A DNA stretch of 42,544 bases from Gracilinema caldarium (lineage in GTDB: Bacteria > Spirochaetota > Spirochaetia > Treponematales > Breznakiellaceae). The stretch covers positions 1-42,544 of the forward strand of contig NZ_JAJUHW010000025.1 of the NCBI RefSeq assembly GCF_029265695.1, written 5' to 3'. Of the stretch, positions 16,337 through 24,775 are shown piece by piece. A model generated the notes under the pieces. It was not told where the DNA came from. It ran no database searches and worked only from the letters and a program-made list of their open reading frames with translations. The position numbers and the translations under genes are program-made. Every line of letters begins with the position of its first letter. Within the stretch, counting starts at the first letter, position 1.

Positions 16337-17191
16337 ATGGAAGTAAATCCCCCCATGGAACAGCTATTAACCGGGCTCAAGAATGGCTCATTAAGCCAAA
16401 CTGATTTTGAAAAAAGAGCGCTCTCTCATCTATTACACAATCCGCATCGGTTTAGTCTTAAAGAATTGGCCCCCCATGACCGCATGGACTTTATATGCTT
16501 TTATTTCCCTCGATTTAGAAAAGCGGTAGAAACATATAAAGACACGGGCCACAGTTTTGATGCCTATATTCATCGAAGTATCCAGTATGCTCTGCGGGAC
16601 TATAGGGCAGAAGAACAGTTAAAGCATAAGGAAGAAACACAGATCTGGTACCAAGCAGAAGAATGTTCTCGAGAAATTCAGGAGGGGGCGACCGTACAGG
16701 AGATACAAGAACCGTATGATTATGAGGCACCTCCTCTTAAAATACGGAACCCTAAACAAGTCTTGCTCCTGACGCTCAAAGCATACCGCTATATTTCTCC
16801 GGATTTTTCCCGTAGAATTGCTCTATCCTTAGGGATCGAGCCGGAAAAACTTGAACATTGGATCAATGAAATCAGAATAAGACGGACTCAAATGGATACC
16901 CAGATCGATGCAGTCCAAGCAGCGCTTCAACGGTGCTATATACAAAAGCTTCGATTGGATCGACAAATACAATCCCATGAACTAGATCCGTTTATAAAAA
17001 CAAAACTGGAATGGCGGGCTGCAAAAAATTTAAGACGATTAGAAAACCTAACGGAACGGCTCAATACTATGAAAAAATCTGCCAGCAACCAAATGGTGGC
17101 GGATGTGCTTAAAATTCCCAAAGGAACGGTGGATGCGAATCTACACGCATTAAAACATAAATGGAAAAACCACGATGACCTGTACAACTAG
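16337..17191 (+). CDS. Unknown protein with sigma-factor-like N-terminal and C-terminal helix-turn-helix regions
   Basis: Not recognised as a named family. The 284-residue protein has no signal peptide or membrane segment. Residues about 45-95 (FICFYFPRFRKAVETYKDTG then FDAYIHRSIQYALRDYRAEE) resemble region 2 of sigma-70 family factors. The C-terminus (NQMVADVLKIPKGTVDANLH at about 251-270, then ALKHKWKN) reads as a region-4-type helix-turn-helix. The middle (residues 180-245) is charged and helical, perhaps coiled coil. It could be a divergent sigma factor or a DNA-binding regulator. GGAGG sits eight bases before the ATG. A sigma54-like promoter and duplicated upstream sites precede it. Confidence 0.6.
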   Translation: MEVNPPMEQLLTGLKNGSLSQTDFEKRALSHLLHNPHRFSLKELAPHDRMDFICFYFPRFRKAVETYKDTGHSFDAYIHRSIQYALRDYRAEEQLKHKEETQIWYQAEECSREIQEGATVQEIQEPYDYEAPPLKIRNPKQVLLLTLKAYRYISPDFSRRIALSLGIEPEKLEHWINEIRIRRTQMDTQIDAVQAALQRCYIQKLRLDRQIQSHELDPFIKTKLEWRAAKNLRRLENLTERLNTMKKSASNQMVADVLKIPKGTVDANLHALKHKWKNHDDLYN

Positions 17192-17230
17192 TGCTTGAGC
17201 AGTCATCGAGTCCCGTAGTAGGATGCATTT

Positions 17231-18067
17231 ATGCTGGGATACCGTCACGCCTTTCATGCTGGAAATCACGGTGATATCTTAAAACATTTTATCCTGTTTC
17301 ATAGTCTTGAATATTTAAGGCAGAAAGATGTACCTCTGCTCTATGTAGATACCCATGCGGGAGCAGGTTCATATCAACTTGAATCTGGATATGCGGCTCA
17401 AAACAAAGAATGGCTTGATGGATTCCAACGACTACGTCAAACTTTGAGCCCTCTGCCAGAAAGTTTAATACAGTTCAGAGACTTTCTAGAATCCTGGATT
17501 GCTCATACAGGTTCTTATCCGGGATCTCCTGCTATTGCGGATCATCTACTGCGGGAAACGGATCGCCGTATTTTTTTTGAAATGCATCCATCGGATTTTT
17601 TATTCTTAAAAGAAGCTTTTGAACATAAAAAACAAGTTTCAGTTTTAAATACTGATGGTTTTTCTGGACTAAAGGCATTCCTTCCGCCCCCATCGCGCAG
17701 GGCCTGTATTTTTATAGATCCTTCATATGAACTTGCAAGTGATTATGAAAAACTTTTGGAGATGATAAAAGATGCTTTACGGCGATTTGCAACTGGGACA
17801 TATCTCATTTGGTATCCCCTTTTATCACGGCCAGAGGCGAAAGAATTGCCAGAAAAATTGCTTTCCCTTTACTCCGGGAATCGCTGCAGTATCGAAATAC
17901 AGGTGACGGAAGCGCATGAACGGGGCATGTTCGGGAGTGGTGTGGTCATCTTTAATCCTCCATGGGTGCTGCACCGAATCATTCCAGAGGCAATACCTAT
18001 ACTTGCTGATATATTGAGTGTCAAAAGAGACAAACCAGAACCCAATTTTCGTTTTCAATTTTTTTAA
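17231..18067 (+). CDS. rlmJ: 23S rRNA (adenine-N6)-methyltransferase RlmJ
   Basis: RlmJ methylates the N6 of A2030 (E. coli numbering) of 23S rRNA. The 278-residue length matches. The family opening is clear: LGYRHAFHAGNHGDILKH, then LLYVDTHAGAGSYQL, which is the SAM-binding motif I region. The catalytic motif, DPPY in many N6-methyltransferases, appears as FIDPSYE near residue 161-167; a serine in the third place should be tolerated, as NPPY/DPPY variants are known. AGGA upstream serves as ribosome site. It follows the sigma-like gene by 39 bases. Confidence 0.93.
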   Translation: MLGYRHAFHAGNHGDILKHFILFHSLEYLRQKDVPLLYVDTHAGAGSYQLESGYAAQNKEWLDGFQRLRQTLSPLPESLIQFRDFLESWIAHTGSYPGSPAIADHLLRETDRRIFFEMHPSDFLFLKEAFEHKKQVSVLNTDGFSGLKAFLPPPSRRACIFIDPSYELASDYEKLLEMIKDALRRFATGTYLIWYPLLSRPEAKELPEKLLSLYSGNRCSIEIQVTEAHERGMFGSGVVIFNPPWVLHRIIPEAIPILADILSVKRDKPEPNFRFQFF

Positions 18068-18102
18068 TGAAACCTTTTGAGGCTTGGCTTGTCTAAAAGG
18101 CC

Positions 18103-18789
18103 ATGAGCAACAACCCCATCATGAAAATCAGGAGAATTCCTGAACCACTTCCCTTCCAAACACCGGGTGAAGAAATCGCCAATGCTATTCTTCACGGTCT
18201 TGGTGTACTGCTTTCTATTGCAGGTCTTGTACTCCTCGTGCTAAGGGCCAATGGGCTGCTGGGCGGCAGAGCGGGAGGAGCACTGGCAATCACTACATTT
18301 ACTATTTATACGGCAGCCCTGATCATCATGTTTCTTGCGTCTACCCTGTACCATGCGATACAGCATGATGGTGCGAAACGGGTTTTCCGTGTGCTGGATC
18401 ATGGATCAATTTATCTTCTGATAGCGGGGACCTATACGCCCTTTTGTCTTGTTCTTATTGGCGGATTCTGGGGATGGTTTCTCTTTGGGCTCGAATGGGC
18501 CCTGGCCATCACCGGCATTGTTCTCCATGCGGTAGGAAACAAAAAGCTTAAAAAAATAGAAGTAGGTATCTATATTGCCATGGGCTGGGCTGTTGTCTTG
18601 CGCTGGCAGCAGGTGCTTTCCCATATTCCGTCTCAGAGCCTCTTCTGGCTTGTCGCAGGAGGCATCGCCTATACTGCGGGGGTCTATTGGTACGGACAGA
18701 AAATAAAGCGCGGGACCCATGTAACTTGGCATGTTTTTGTCCTTGCCGGTGCGGTATGTCACTGGTGGGCCATCTGGTTTATCAGTTAA
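18103..18789 (+). CDS. Hemolysin III / PAQR family membrane protein
   Basis: A 228-residue inner-membrane protein with about seven hydrophobic segments. The family histidines and acids are present: STLYHAIQHD in the second segment, LDHGSIYLLIAGTYTPF, and the C-terminal HVTWHVFVLAGAVCHW. These form the metal site of the HlyIII/PAQR fold. Bacterial members have been tied to membrane homeostasis (TrhA) and, by name only, to hemolysis; no toxin role should be assumed. AAAGG precedes the ATG; a second ATG lies six codons in. It sits between rlmJ and ettA. Confidence 0.93.
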   Translation: MSNNPIMKIRRIPEPLPFQTPGEEIANAILHGLGVLLSIAGLVLLVLRANGLLGGRAGGALAITTFTIYTAALIIMFLASTLYHAIQHDGAKRVFRVLDHGSIYLLIAGTYTPFCLVLIGGFWGWFLFGLEWALAITGIVLHAVGNKKLKKIEVGIYIAMGWAVVLRWQQVLSHIPSQSLFWLVAGGIAYTAGVYWYGQKIKRGTHVTWHVFVLAGAVCHWWAIWFIS

Positions 18790-18797
18790 AAAATCTG

Positions 18798-18803
18798 TAT
18801 AAT
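18798..18803 (+). promoter_or_regulatory. Possible -10 element directly before ettA
   Basis: A perfect TATAAT preceded by TG, seven bases before the ettA ATG. No convincing -35 lies upstream. If used, transcription would start at or beside the ATG and the message would be leaderless. Confidence 0.35.
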
Positions 18804-18810
18804 ACTGCCC

Positions 18811-20490
18811 ATGCCAACAGTGGACGACAAAAAAATTATCTATTCCATGTACCGGCTCTCAAAAAAGCATGGAACAAAACAGGTACTTAAGGACATAAGT
18901 CTTTCTTATTTTTACGGTGCTAAAATCGGAGTTATCGGCCTCAACGGTTCCGGAAAATCCACACTGCTCAGGATCATGGCGGGGGTGGATACAGAGTATT
19001 CCGGTGAGGTTTCCCTGAGCCCCGGATATACCATCGGGTACTTGGAACAGGAACCCTATCTGGCACCAGGAAAAACGGTAAAAGAAGTTGTTTCAGAAGG
19101 GGTTCAGAATATCGTGGACCTTATCCAAGAATTTGAAAAGGTCAGCGAAGCCTTTGGCGACCCCGACGCGGATTATGAAAAATTGGCAAACCGTCAAGCT
19201 GAACTCCAAGAAAAAATTGAAGCCCTGGACGGCTGGAACCTCGATAGCCGACTGGATCTCGCTATGGACGCCCTCCGATGTCCTCCGGCAGATCAGGTAG
19301 TTGATGTTCTTTCGGGTGGTGAAAAGCGTCGAGTTGCCCTATGCAGGCTTCTTTTAAAAAAGCCGGATATTTTGCTGCTTGATGAACCAACAAACCACTT
19401 GGATGCGGAAACCGTAGCCTGGCTTGAACGGCACCTCCAGCAATATGAAGGAACCATTATTGCGGTAACCCATGATCGTTATTTTCTGGACAATGTGGCC
19501 GGCTGGATACTTGAGCTTGACCGGGGAGAAGGAATCCCCTGGAAGGGCAACTATTCTAGCTGGCTTGAACAAAAAGAGGCCCGGCTTGCACTAGAAGAAA
19601 AAAGCGAAAGCGAACGGCGAAAAACTTTGCAGCGGGAACTTGAATGGATACGGATGAGCCCTAAGGGCCGGCATGCTAAGGCAAAGGCCCGTATCAACCA
19701 ATATGAAAAACTTTTGCAGGACAACGAACGGGAAAAAATACGAGAAAATAAAATAACCATCCCCACAGGGCCCCGGCTCGGCCAGGTTGTTATCGAAGCT
19801 AAAAAGCTCACCAAGGCATATGGAGACAAAGTGCTCTTCCAGGATCTAGATTTTGTTGTCCCCCCCGGAGCCTGTGTTGGCATCATTGGCCCTAATGGTG
19901 CGGGTAAAACAACACTCTTTAAGTTAATTACGGGGCTTGAAAAGCCCGATAGCGGAGAAATTCGGCTTGGAGAAACGGTAAAGCTTGCCTACGCAGACCA
20001 GATGCGGGACCGGCTTGATCCAAACAAAACCGTATGGGAACAGCTTTCCGATGGGCTCGATATAATTAAGCTAGGGGGTACTAAGGAAGTAAATTCCCGG
20101 GCCTATTGTTCTTGGTACAATTTTTCCGGTGGGGATCAGCAGAAAAAAGTAGGAGTATTATCCGGAGGTGAGCGAAACCGGCTTAATCTTGCTCTCATGC
20201 TCAAAGAGGGAGCCAATGTGCTGCTCCTGGACGAACCTACCAATGATCTGGATGTGAATACTATGCGGGCTCTGGAAGAGGCAATTGACAGTTTTGCCGG
20301 GGTAGTACTCGTCATCAGCCATGATCGTTGGTTCTTAGACAGGGTTGCAACACATATTCTTGCCTTTGAAGACGGAGAGGTAATCTGGTTTGACGGCAAC
20401 TGGTCCGAATTTGCAGAATGGCGGAGACAAACCATTGGAGCCGCTGCAGATAGGCCCCATCGGTATGTGTATCGCAAATTGGAACGTTAA
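18811..20490 (+). CDS. ettA: ABC-F ATPase EttA (energy-dependent translational throttle)
   Basis: EttA binds the ribosomal E site and gates the first steps of elongation according to the ATP/ADP ratio. The 559-residue protein has two ABC domains without membrane segments: Walker A GLNGSGKST then GPNGAGKTT, and signature motifs VLSGGEKRR and VLSGGERNR. Walker B motifs ILLLDEPTNHLD and VLLLDEPTNDLD keep both catalytic glutamates. The N-terminal form (YSMYRLSKKHGTKQVLKDIS) matches EttA rather than other ABC-F members. The interdomain linker with the charged P-site region is present (about 245-310). No Shine-Dalgarno stands before the ATG. Confidence 0.96.
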   Translation: MPTVDDKKIIYSMYRLSKKHGTKQVLKDISLSYFYGAKIGVIGLNGSGKSTLLRIMAGVDTEYSGEVSLSPGYTIGYLEQEPYLAPGKTVKEVVSEGVQNIVDLIQEFEKVSEAFGDPDADYEKLANRQAELQEKIEALDGWNLDSRLDLAMDALRCPPADQVVDVLSGGEKRRVALCRLLLKKPDILLLDEPTNHLDAETVAWLERHLQQYEGTIIAVTHDRYFLDNVAGWILELDRGEGIPWKGNYSSWLEQKEARLALEEKSESERRKTLQRELEWIRMSPKGRHAKAKARINQYEKLLQDNEREKIRENKITIPTGPRLGQVVIEAKKLTKAYGDKVLFQDLDFVVPPGACVGIIGPNGAGKTTLFKLITGLEKPDSGEIRLGETVKLAYADQMRDRLDPNKTVWEQLSDGLDIIKLGGTKEVNSRAYCSWYNFSGGDQQKKVGVLSGGERNRLNLALMLKEGANVLLLDEPTNDLDVNTMRALEEAIDSFAGVVLVISHDRWFLDRVATHILAFEDGEVIWFDGNWSEFAEWRRQTIGAAADRPHRYVYRKLER

Positions 20491-20508
20491 AGCGGATTTT
20501 TCTTTTGC

Positions 20509-20537
20509 TTGACGACTTATAGCTTCAATGGTACACT
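20509..20537 (+). promoter_or_regulatory. Promoter of the partner-switching operon
   Basis: TTGACG (20509-20514), 17-base spacer, TACACT (20532-20537). The leader to the ATG at 20602 would be about 58 bases, very A/T-rich. Confidence 0.65.
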
Positions 20538-20601
20538 TAAATAAGGTGTATTTTGGAGATTTTTAATAATATTTTTTTATTTTGAACTAATCAGGGTATT
20601 A

Positions 20602-22530
20602 ATGATGCTTTCAGAGGTTTTTCATCAGCTACTTTCTACAGCCTTGCCAGCCAAGTTATTTCTAGAAATATCCCTGGTTATCTTATTACGATATATAGCC
20701 CACCATGATACGGATAACATTGTAAACTGGGCTTTTTGGGGTACTATATTTTTAATCATCCGGGGCAGCATTGGGGGCCTCGTTGGTGTCCATGAACTGT
20801 TTCTTGCAACCGATATTATCATACCCGCTTTTATAGCACTTGTATTTTTGGGCAATTCTCATCGGAAATTAGTTTTTGTCTATGGACTTATCACTATTAC
20901 CGTGGCTATTACCCTTGGGGTGCTTCACTTTCTTGCAATTATACCCTCAACTGTTCCTGTTCTGTCCCTTGCTGCAATTGCTTCGGCCGGAGCTGGATTA
21001 TATCTGGTAAACAATAAGACAGAACAAAACAAGAAAATGCAGCGATTTTACCAGATCCGGTCCGTGCTTATTTCCGTATTGCTCATACTTTCTCCTGCGG
21101 TATCTCTGGTAGGTCCCTTTGTATATCCAATACTGCATATCGCTGTATATCCACTCCAGTATCTTGGTTTTATATGGCTGCTTTTGCAGTACAGCAACCA
21201 AGAGGTCGAACTGCTGATCCAGGACCGGGACGGGCTGTCTGACAATGTAGATACGCTGTATAATTTTGTGCTCAACTCTTCCGATGCCCTTAGATCCGGC
21301 GGTGATTTGCCTAAACTCATGCAATATGTGGCTAAAACCATTGCGCAGGGAACCGAATCGGATGGGGTCCTTACGCTTTTGGTTGACGATTTTGAAGATC
21401 AGGTTACCGCCTATGCGATACACGGCGTATTTCCGCCAATCATGGAAATCCCAGAATCTATCCCGAGAAACGAAGATGGCTTTAGAAACTGGTTGTCCCA
21501 TCTTAAAATACCGCTGGGACAGGGACTTATCGGAGAAATTGCTAAAACTGGTAAAGCTCAATTTATTACAGATCCCGACAAAGACTCTCGAATTGTCATT
21601 CACCCCTCTTTTCCTATTGGGAGTCTTATTGGAGTTCCCTTTCTCATTGAAGAACGTATTATTGGTGTTGCCATCCTGACACGCAAGAAGTCTTCGCCTG
21701 TCTTTACAGATAAGGATTTCGACAAGGCTACACTTCTGGCCGGTTTCGCTTCGGTTATTATCAATACCATTTATTCTTTCCAGGATGTATCTGAACGATC
21801 AGACATTGATACGGCTGCAAGCATCGCTGAGGACATTCAGAAAGCCCTCCGGCCCAAAAAGCTGCCTAAATTACCCAATCTGACCTTTGGAACCTTTTCT
21901 GAAAGCGCTTGGGGGGTATACAGCGATTATTACGATGTAATTCCGGTTAGCAAGGAACGTATCTATATAGTTATTGGAGATGTGGCAGGAAAAGGTATTC
22001 AAGCAAGCCTTATTATGGTCATGATCAGGGCTATTCTGCACCTCATCACTAACACCAACAAAAATACTGCCACGATTCTATCTTGGATAAACCGGGGAAT
22101 TACTGGAAAAATAGATATTGATCATTTTGCCACACTGCAAATTCTGTGTGTAAATCTCCTCACAGGAGCCTGCGAATATGCAAACGCGGGACATCGCCCA
22201 TTACTCATTTGGCGCAATAACTTAGGGCTCGTAGATGCAATAGATGTAGAAAGTGTGCCCATCGGTGTAGAGAAAAACACCGAATTCAAAAGCACCCACT
22301 TTACTATTGCACCGGAGGATGTTTTAATCTTCTATACCGACGGTGTCATTGAAGCTATAAATGGAAAGGGGAAGCAGTATGGTATAAAAAGCTTGACAGC
22401 CCTGCTGCATAAATTCCATGATCTTTCTGCGGTAGAAATAGCGCAGAAAATTAAGGCGGATATTAAATCCTTTATGGGTGATACTAAACAACATGATGAT
22501 CAGACAGTTTTGGTGGTGAAAACCAAATAA
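20602..22530 (+). CDS. Membrane-anchored GAF-SpoIIE (PP2C) serine phosphatase, RsbU-like
   Basis: Predicted to dephosphorylate an anti-sigma antagonist. The 642-residue protein has about six hydrophobic segments in residues 1-200, a signalling linker, a GAF-like sensor (about 230-400, with LGQGLIGEIAKTGKAQFI and IGVPFLIEERIIGVAIL), and a PP2C/SpoIIE phosphatase from about 425. Metal-site motifs are visible: SDYYDVIPV, VIGDVAGKGIQASL, FYTDGVIEA and HDDQTVLV. It is followed after 23 bases by a STAS gene, its likely substrate, and then by a HATPase kinase-type gene. The signal sensed by the GAF or membrane part is unknown. Confidence 0.92.
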   Translation: MMLSEVFHQLLSTALPAKLFLEISLVILLRYIAHHDTDNIVNWAFWGTIFLIIRGSIGGLVGVHELFLATDIIIPAFIALVFLGNSHRKLVFVYGLITITVAITLGVLHFLAIIPSTVPVLSLAAIASAGAGLYLVNNKTEQNKKMQRFYQIRSVLISVLLILSPAVSLVGPFVYPILHIAVYPLQYLGFIWLLLQYSNQEVELLIQDRDGLSDNVDTLYNFVLNSSDALRSGGDLPKLMQYVAKTIAQGTESDGVLTLLVDDFEDQVTAYAIHGVFPPIMEIPESIPRNEDGFRNWLSHLKIPLGQGLIGEIAKTGKAQFITDPDKDSRIVIHPSFPIGSLIGVPFLIEERIIGVAILTRKKSSPVFTDKDFDKATLLAGFASVIINTIYSFQDVSERSDIDTAASIAEDIQKALRPKKLPKLPNLTFGTFSESAWGVYSDYYDVIPVSKERIYIVIGDVAGKGIQASLIMVMIRAILHLITNTNKNTATILSWINRGITGKIDIDHFATLQILCVNLLTGACEYANAGHRPLLIWRNNLGLVDAIDVESVPIGVEKNTEFKSTHFTIAPEDVLIFYTDGVIEAINGKGKQYGIKSLTALLHKFHDLSAVEIAQKIKADIKSFMGDTKQHDDQTVLVVKTK

Positions 22531-22553
22531 TAACTTCGAGGGAGTAGGTATTT

Positions 22554-22892
22554 ATGGAACTTAAAATCAGAAAGAACGATGAAACGTATATCATCGATGT
22601 ACAGGGAGAAATGGACCTGTACAATTCATATAAGCTCAAAGAGCTTGTCATGAAGATGCTTGAAAAAAAGGTAGCCAAATTCATCATCAATCTGGAAGGG
22701 GTCGATTATATCGATTCAAGCGGAATAGGAGCTCTCATCTATATTTGTTCTACCATTAAAAAAATGAACCTTAAGCTGACAATTACAAATATTCACGGTT
22801 CGGTAAAAAAGGTTATTGAGCTTACTAAACTGATGGGCTATTTCCCAATTAGTTCAAATCTTGAAGAAGCTTTGAAACAGATGGAAGGCTAA
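22554..22892 (+). CDS. STAS-domain anti-sigma factor antagonist
   Basis: A 112-residue single-domain protein of the SpoIIAA/RsbV type. The phospho-site motif is VDYIDSSGIGALI with Ser56 in the position of the phosphoserine of SpoIIAA; Asp54 also is conserved. GAGG precedes the ATG by a short distance. Lying between the phosphatase and the HATPase protein, it should be the switch whose phosphorylation state decides whether the kinase-like partner is sequestered. Confidence 0.94.
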   Translation: MELKIRKNDETYIIDVQGEMDLYNSYKLKELVMKMLEKKVAKFIINLEGVDYIDSSGIGALIYICSTIKKMNLKLTITNIHGSVKKVIELTKLMGYFPISSNLEEALKQMEG

Positions 22893-22915
22893 AAACACGC
22901 TTAAAGGACAGATAT

Positions 22916-23464
22916 ATGGAACAAATTAAGGAACTTAAGGCTGACGGTTCATCCCCTCTTTTTGATAAAACAAACATGTTATATAAGGAATTTCCTTCCG
23001 ATTTCAGACAAATAAGGTATTTTACCCTTTTGATTGTCCAATCGGCACCGCCAGAAATCAAGGAATTAAACCTTCTTGAGCAACAGATTTCAGAAATTAT
23101 AAAAAATGCCGTTAAACACGGAAACCACAGCGATATAAGCAAAAAGGTTCGTGTCTGGTATTATTTTAGCCCCGAAGAAGCTCGTCTGATTGTTGAAGAT
23201 GAAGGCGAAGGTTTTAAGGATTTGGAAAAATGGAACGAATTCAATCGTAAGCGAATTGAATTACTCCATGCCCAGAATTTTGAAGAACTGGGGAACTATG
23301 TTTCCTTCAGAACTGAGAAAAGCGATGATTTAGACGGCGGCAATGCCCTCTTTGCAGCCCTTGAGTATTGGAATGGCGGTTTTATTTATAACGATAAACG
23401 AAACGGGGTCGCCATGAAAAAGACATTCCCCAAACGACGCCACGGTATTTCGCTCGAAGAATAG
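22916..23464 (+). CDS. HATPase (RsbW/SpoIIAB-like) anti-sigma or serine kinase
   Basis: A 182-residue GHKL ATPase. The N box reads EIIKNAVKHGN (Glu60, Asn64), the G1 box VEDEGEGF (Asp95), and a late glycine pair follows (EYWNGGFI). Such proteins phosphorylate a STAS partner or bind a sigma factor or other target. It is somewhat longer than RsbW, with an extra segment of about 30 residues after G1 (KDLEKWNEFNRKRIELLHAQ). No sigma factor gene is adjacent, so the output is unknown; the unknown sigma-like protein at 16337 is one possible candidate. A strong terminator follows. Confidence 0.9.
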   Translation: MEQIKELKADGSSPLFDKTNMLYKEFPSDFRQIRYFTLLIVQSAPPEIKELNLLEQQISEIIKNAVKHGNHSDISKKVRVWYYFSPEEARLIVEDEGEGFKDLEKWNEFNRKRIELLHAQNFEELGNYVSFRTEKSDDLDGGNALFAALEYWNGGFIYNDKRNGVAMKKTFPKRRHGISLEE

Positions 23465-23485
23465 AACACTATTACAGCTATTATT

Positions 23486-23524
23486 AAGGGGATGTCCAAT
23501 AAGTTTTGGACATCCCCTTTTTTT
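23486..23524 (+). terminator. Intrinsic terminator of the partner-switching operon
   Basis: AAGGGGATGTCCA (23486-23498) pairs with TGGACATCCCCTT (23507-23519) around an eight-base loop, then a T run. The T run enters the stop of the opposing PilZ gene. Confidence 0.92.
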
Positions 23525-24755
23525 ATACCTTTCCAGCTATAAATGATGCATCCTGATCGGTAAAAGGCCTGCCATAAATGAATTCAAAAAGAAATCGCAA
23601 ATCTTCTGGTTCTATAAGGGTAAACCTGCATCCAAAATATCCCATCGAAGCATCATTATAACGTCGAACAATTTTAGCACTGGTTTTTATAGTACGCTTT
23701 GGAGTTATAAGATCTACATCCAGCTCGGAGTCTACCAGCAAGGCCGATGAGAGGGATGAATGGGGATAGGCAAAGAGCATGCCTGAGGCGCTGATATCCA
23801 CAACCTTTCCTTGGAAGGATTCTTTTTTAACTTTACCTCTTTCAAAATACCCATGTTCTTTGAGTGAAAAGGCAAGAACCTTTGTAAACTGATACAGCGT
23901 ATCAAGGATGCTAAAATCGAAAGGAGGCTTATTTTCTGCTTCTATCCAAAGATGTATGTATCCAATCACATATTCTTGAAACAGAATAGGAACCCATGCA
24001 TCGGAATATATACCCCCGTCGCGTTTAGATTTAATAAATCGGGCGAGCGCATCTTCCACATAAACTTTATCTACTCCTGAACTCTCAAGGTACCGTTTAA
24101 ATATATCTTCTGTAATGATTTTCTTTTTAGGATACGGATCTATTTTAGGAAGATCAGTTTGAGTTGAAGGAATGAAAAGGGCTTTGCCCGTTTCGGCTAT
24201 TATTTTTTCTTCTAAAGTATTTGGTTTATTTTCCTTAAACATGACAAGCTTGTAACCAGAGGAATTCTCTTGTGCCCATGATGCAAGCTGGTTTACAAGC
24301 TGTTTTATATCCTTTGGATCAAATTCATCCATTAAAACATTTATATCATCCTGCTCATATTCCTGGATCTTTGGGAAATTAAGGTTATACCGATCTCCAT
24401 GGAAAGTAAGGTGGACCACCAAATCTGATGGGGTTGGAACCCGGGAATAGGAACGATCAAGGTTCTTATACAAGAACTCGGGTGCTTCCGTGGTGATTAC
24501 ATTCTCTTTTACAGATAAGACCTTTGCGGAAAAAGTAATAACCTGACCCCGGTAATCAAAAACTAATGAAAGTCTTTGTCCTATCTTTAAGCCAGGGATG
24601 GCTTTATTAGCCCTAAGCAATAGTTCCTGTTTGGGCGGCTTTTCAACAACCACGGTATATTCGTTTTTATTATAAAAGACCATAATCGGTATCTGTTCAT
24701 CAAATAAAACTTTAAGGAGAAAATCTTTTTCTATCCTTTTAATCGGTGTGGCCAT
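23523..24755 (-). CDS. PilZ-domain c-di-GMP-binding protein with long central insert
   Basis: A 410-residue cytosolic protein. Residues 1-95 form a YcgR-N-like beta domain (IGQRLSLVFDYRGQVITFSA). The two PilZ c-di-GMP motifs are both present, RxxxR as RSYSR (101-105) and DxSxxG as DISASG (320-325), but they stand some 215 residues apart instead of the usual 20-30. The insert includes a helical part and a GAF-like stretch (WVPILFQEYVIGYIHLW). The C-terminal PilZ barrel ends with GYFGCRFTLIEPEDLRFL. Related spirochaete proteins of the DUF1577 kind come to mind. It is probably co-transcribed with no other gene; the lipoprotein gene lies 20 bases upstream of it on the same strand. Confidence 0.85.
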   Translation of the reverse strand: MATPIKRIEKDFLLKVLFDEQIPIMVFYNKNEYTVVVEKPPKQELLLRANKAIPGLKIGQRLSLVFDYRGQVITFSAKVLSVKENVITTEAPEFLYKNLDRSYSRVPTPSDLVVHLTFHGDRYNLNFPKIQEYEQDDINVLMDEFDPKDIKQLVNQLASWAQENSSGYKLVMFKENKPNTLEEKIIAETGKALFIPSTQTDLPKIDPYPKKKIITEDIFKRYLESSGVDKVYVEDALARFIKSKRDGGIYSDAWVPILFQEYVIGYIHLWIEAENKPPFDFSILDTLYQFTKVLAFSLKEHGYFERGKVKKESFQGKVVDISASGMLFAYPHSSLSSALLVDSELDVDLITPKRTIKTSAKIVRRYNDASMGYFGCRFTLIEPEDLRFLFEFIYGRPFTDQDASFIAGKV

Positions 24756-24775
24756 GGGCTGCTCCTTATGTACTC

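Noticed and set aside
18103-18789. Hemolysin III family protein as a virulence toxin
   Set aside because: The family name is historical; the sequence shows a PAQR-type membrane protein with a metal site and no toxin feature.
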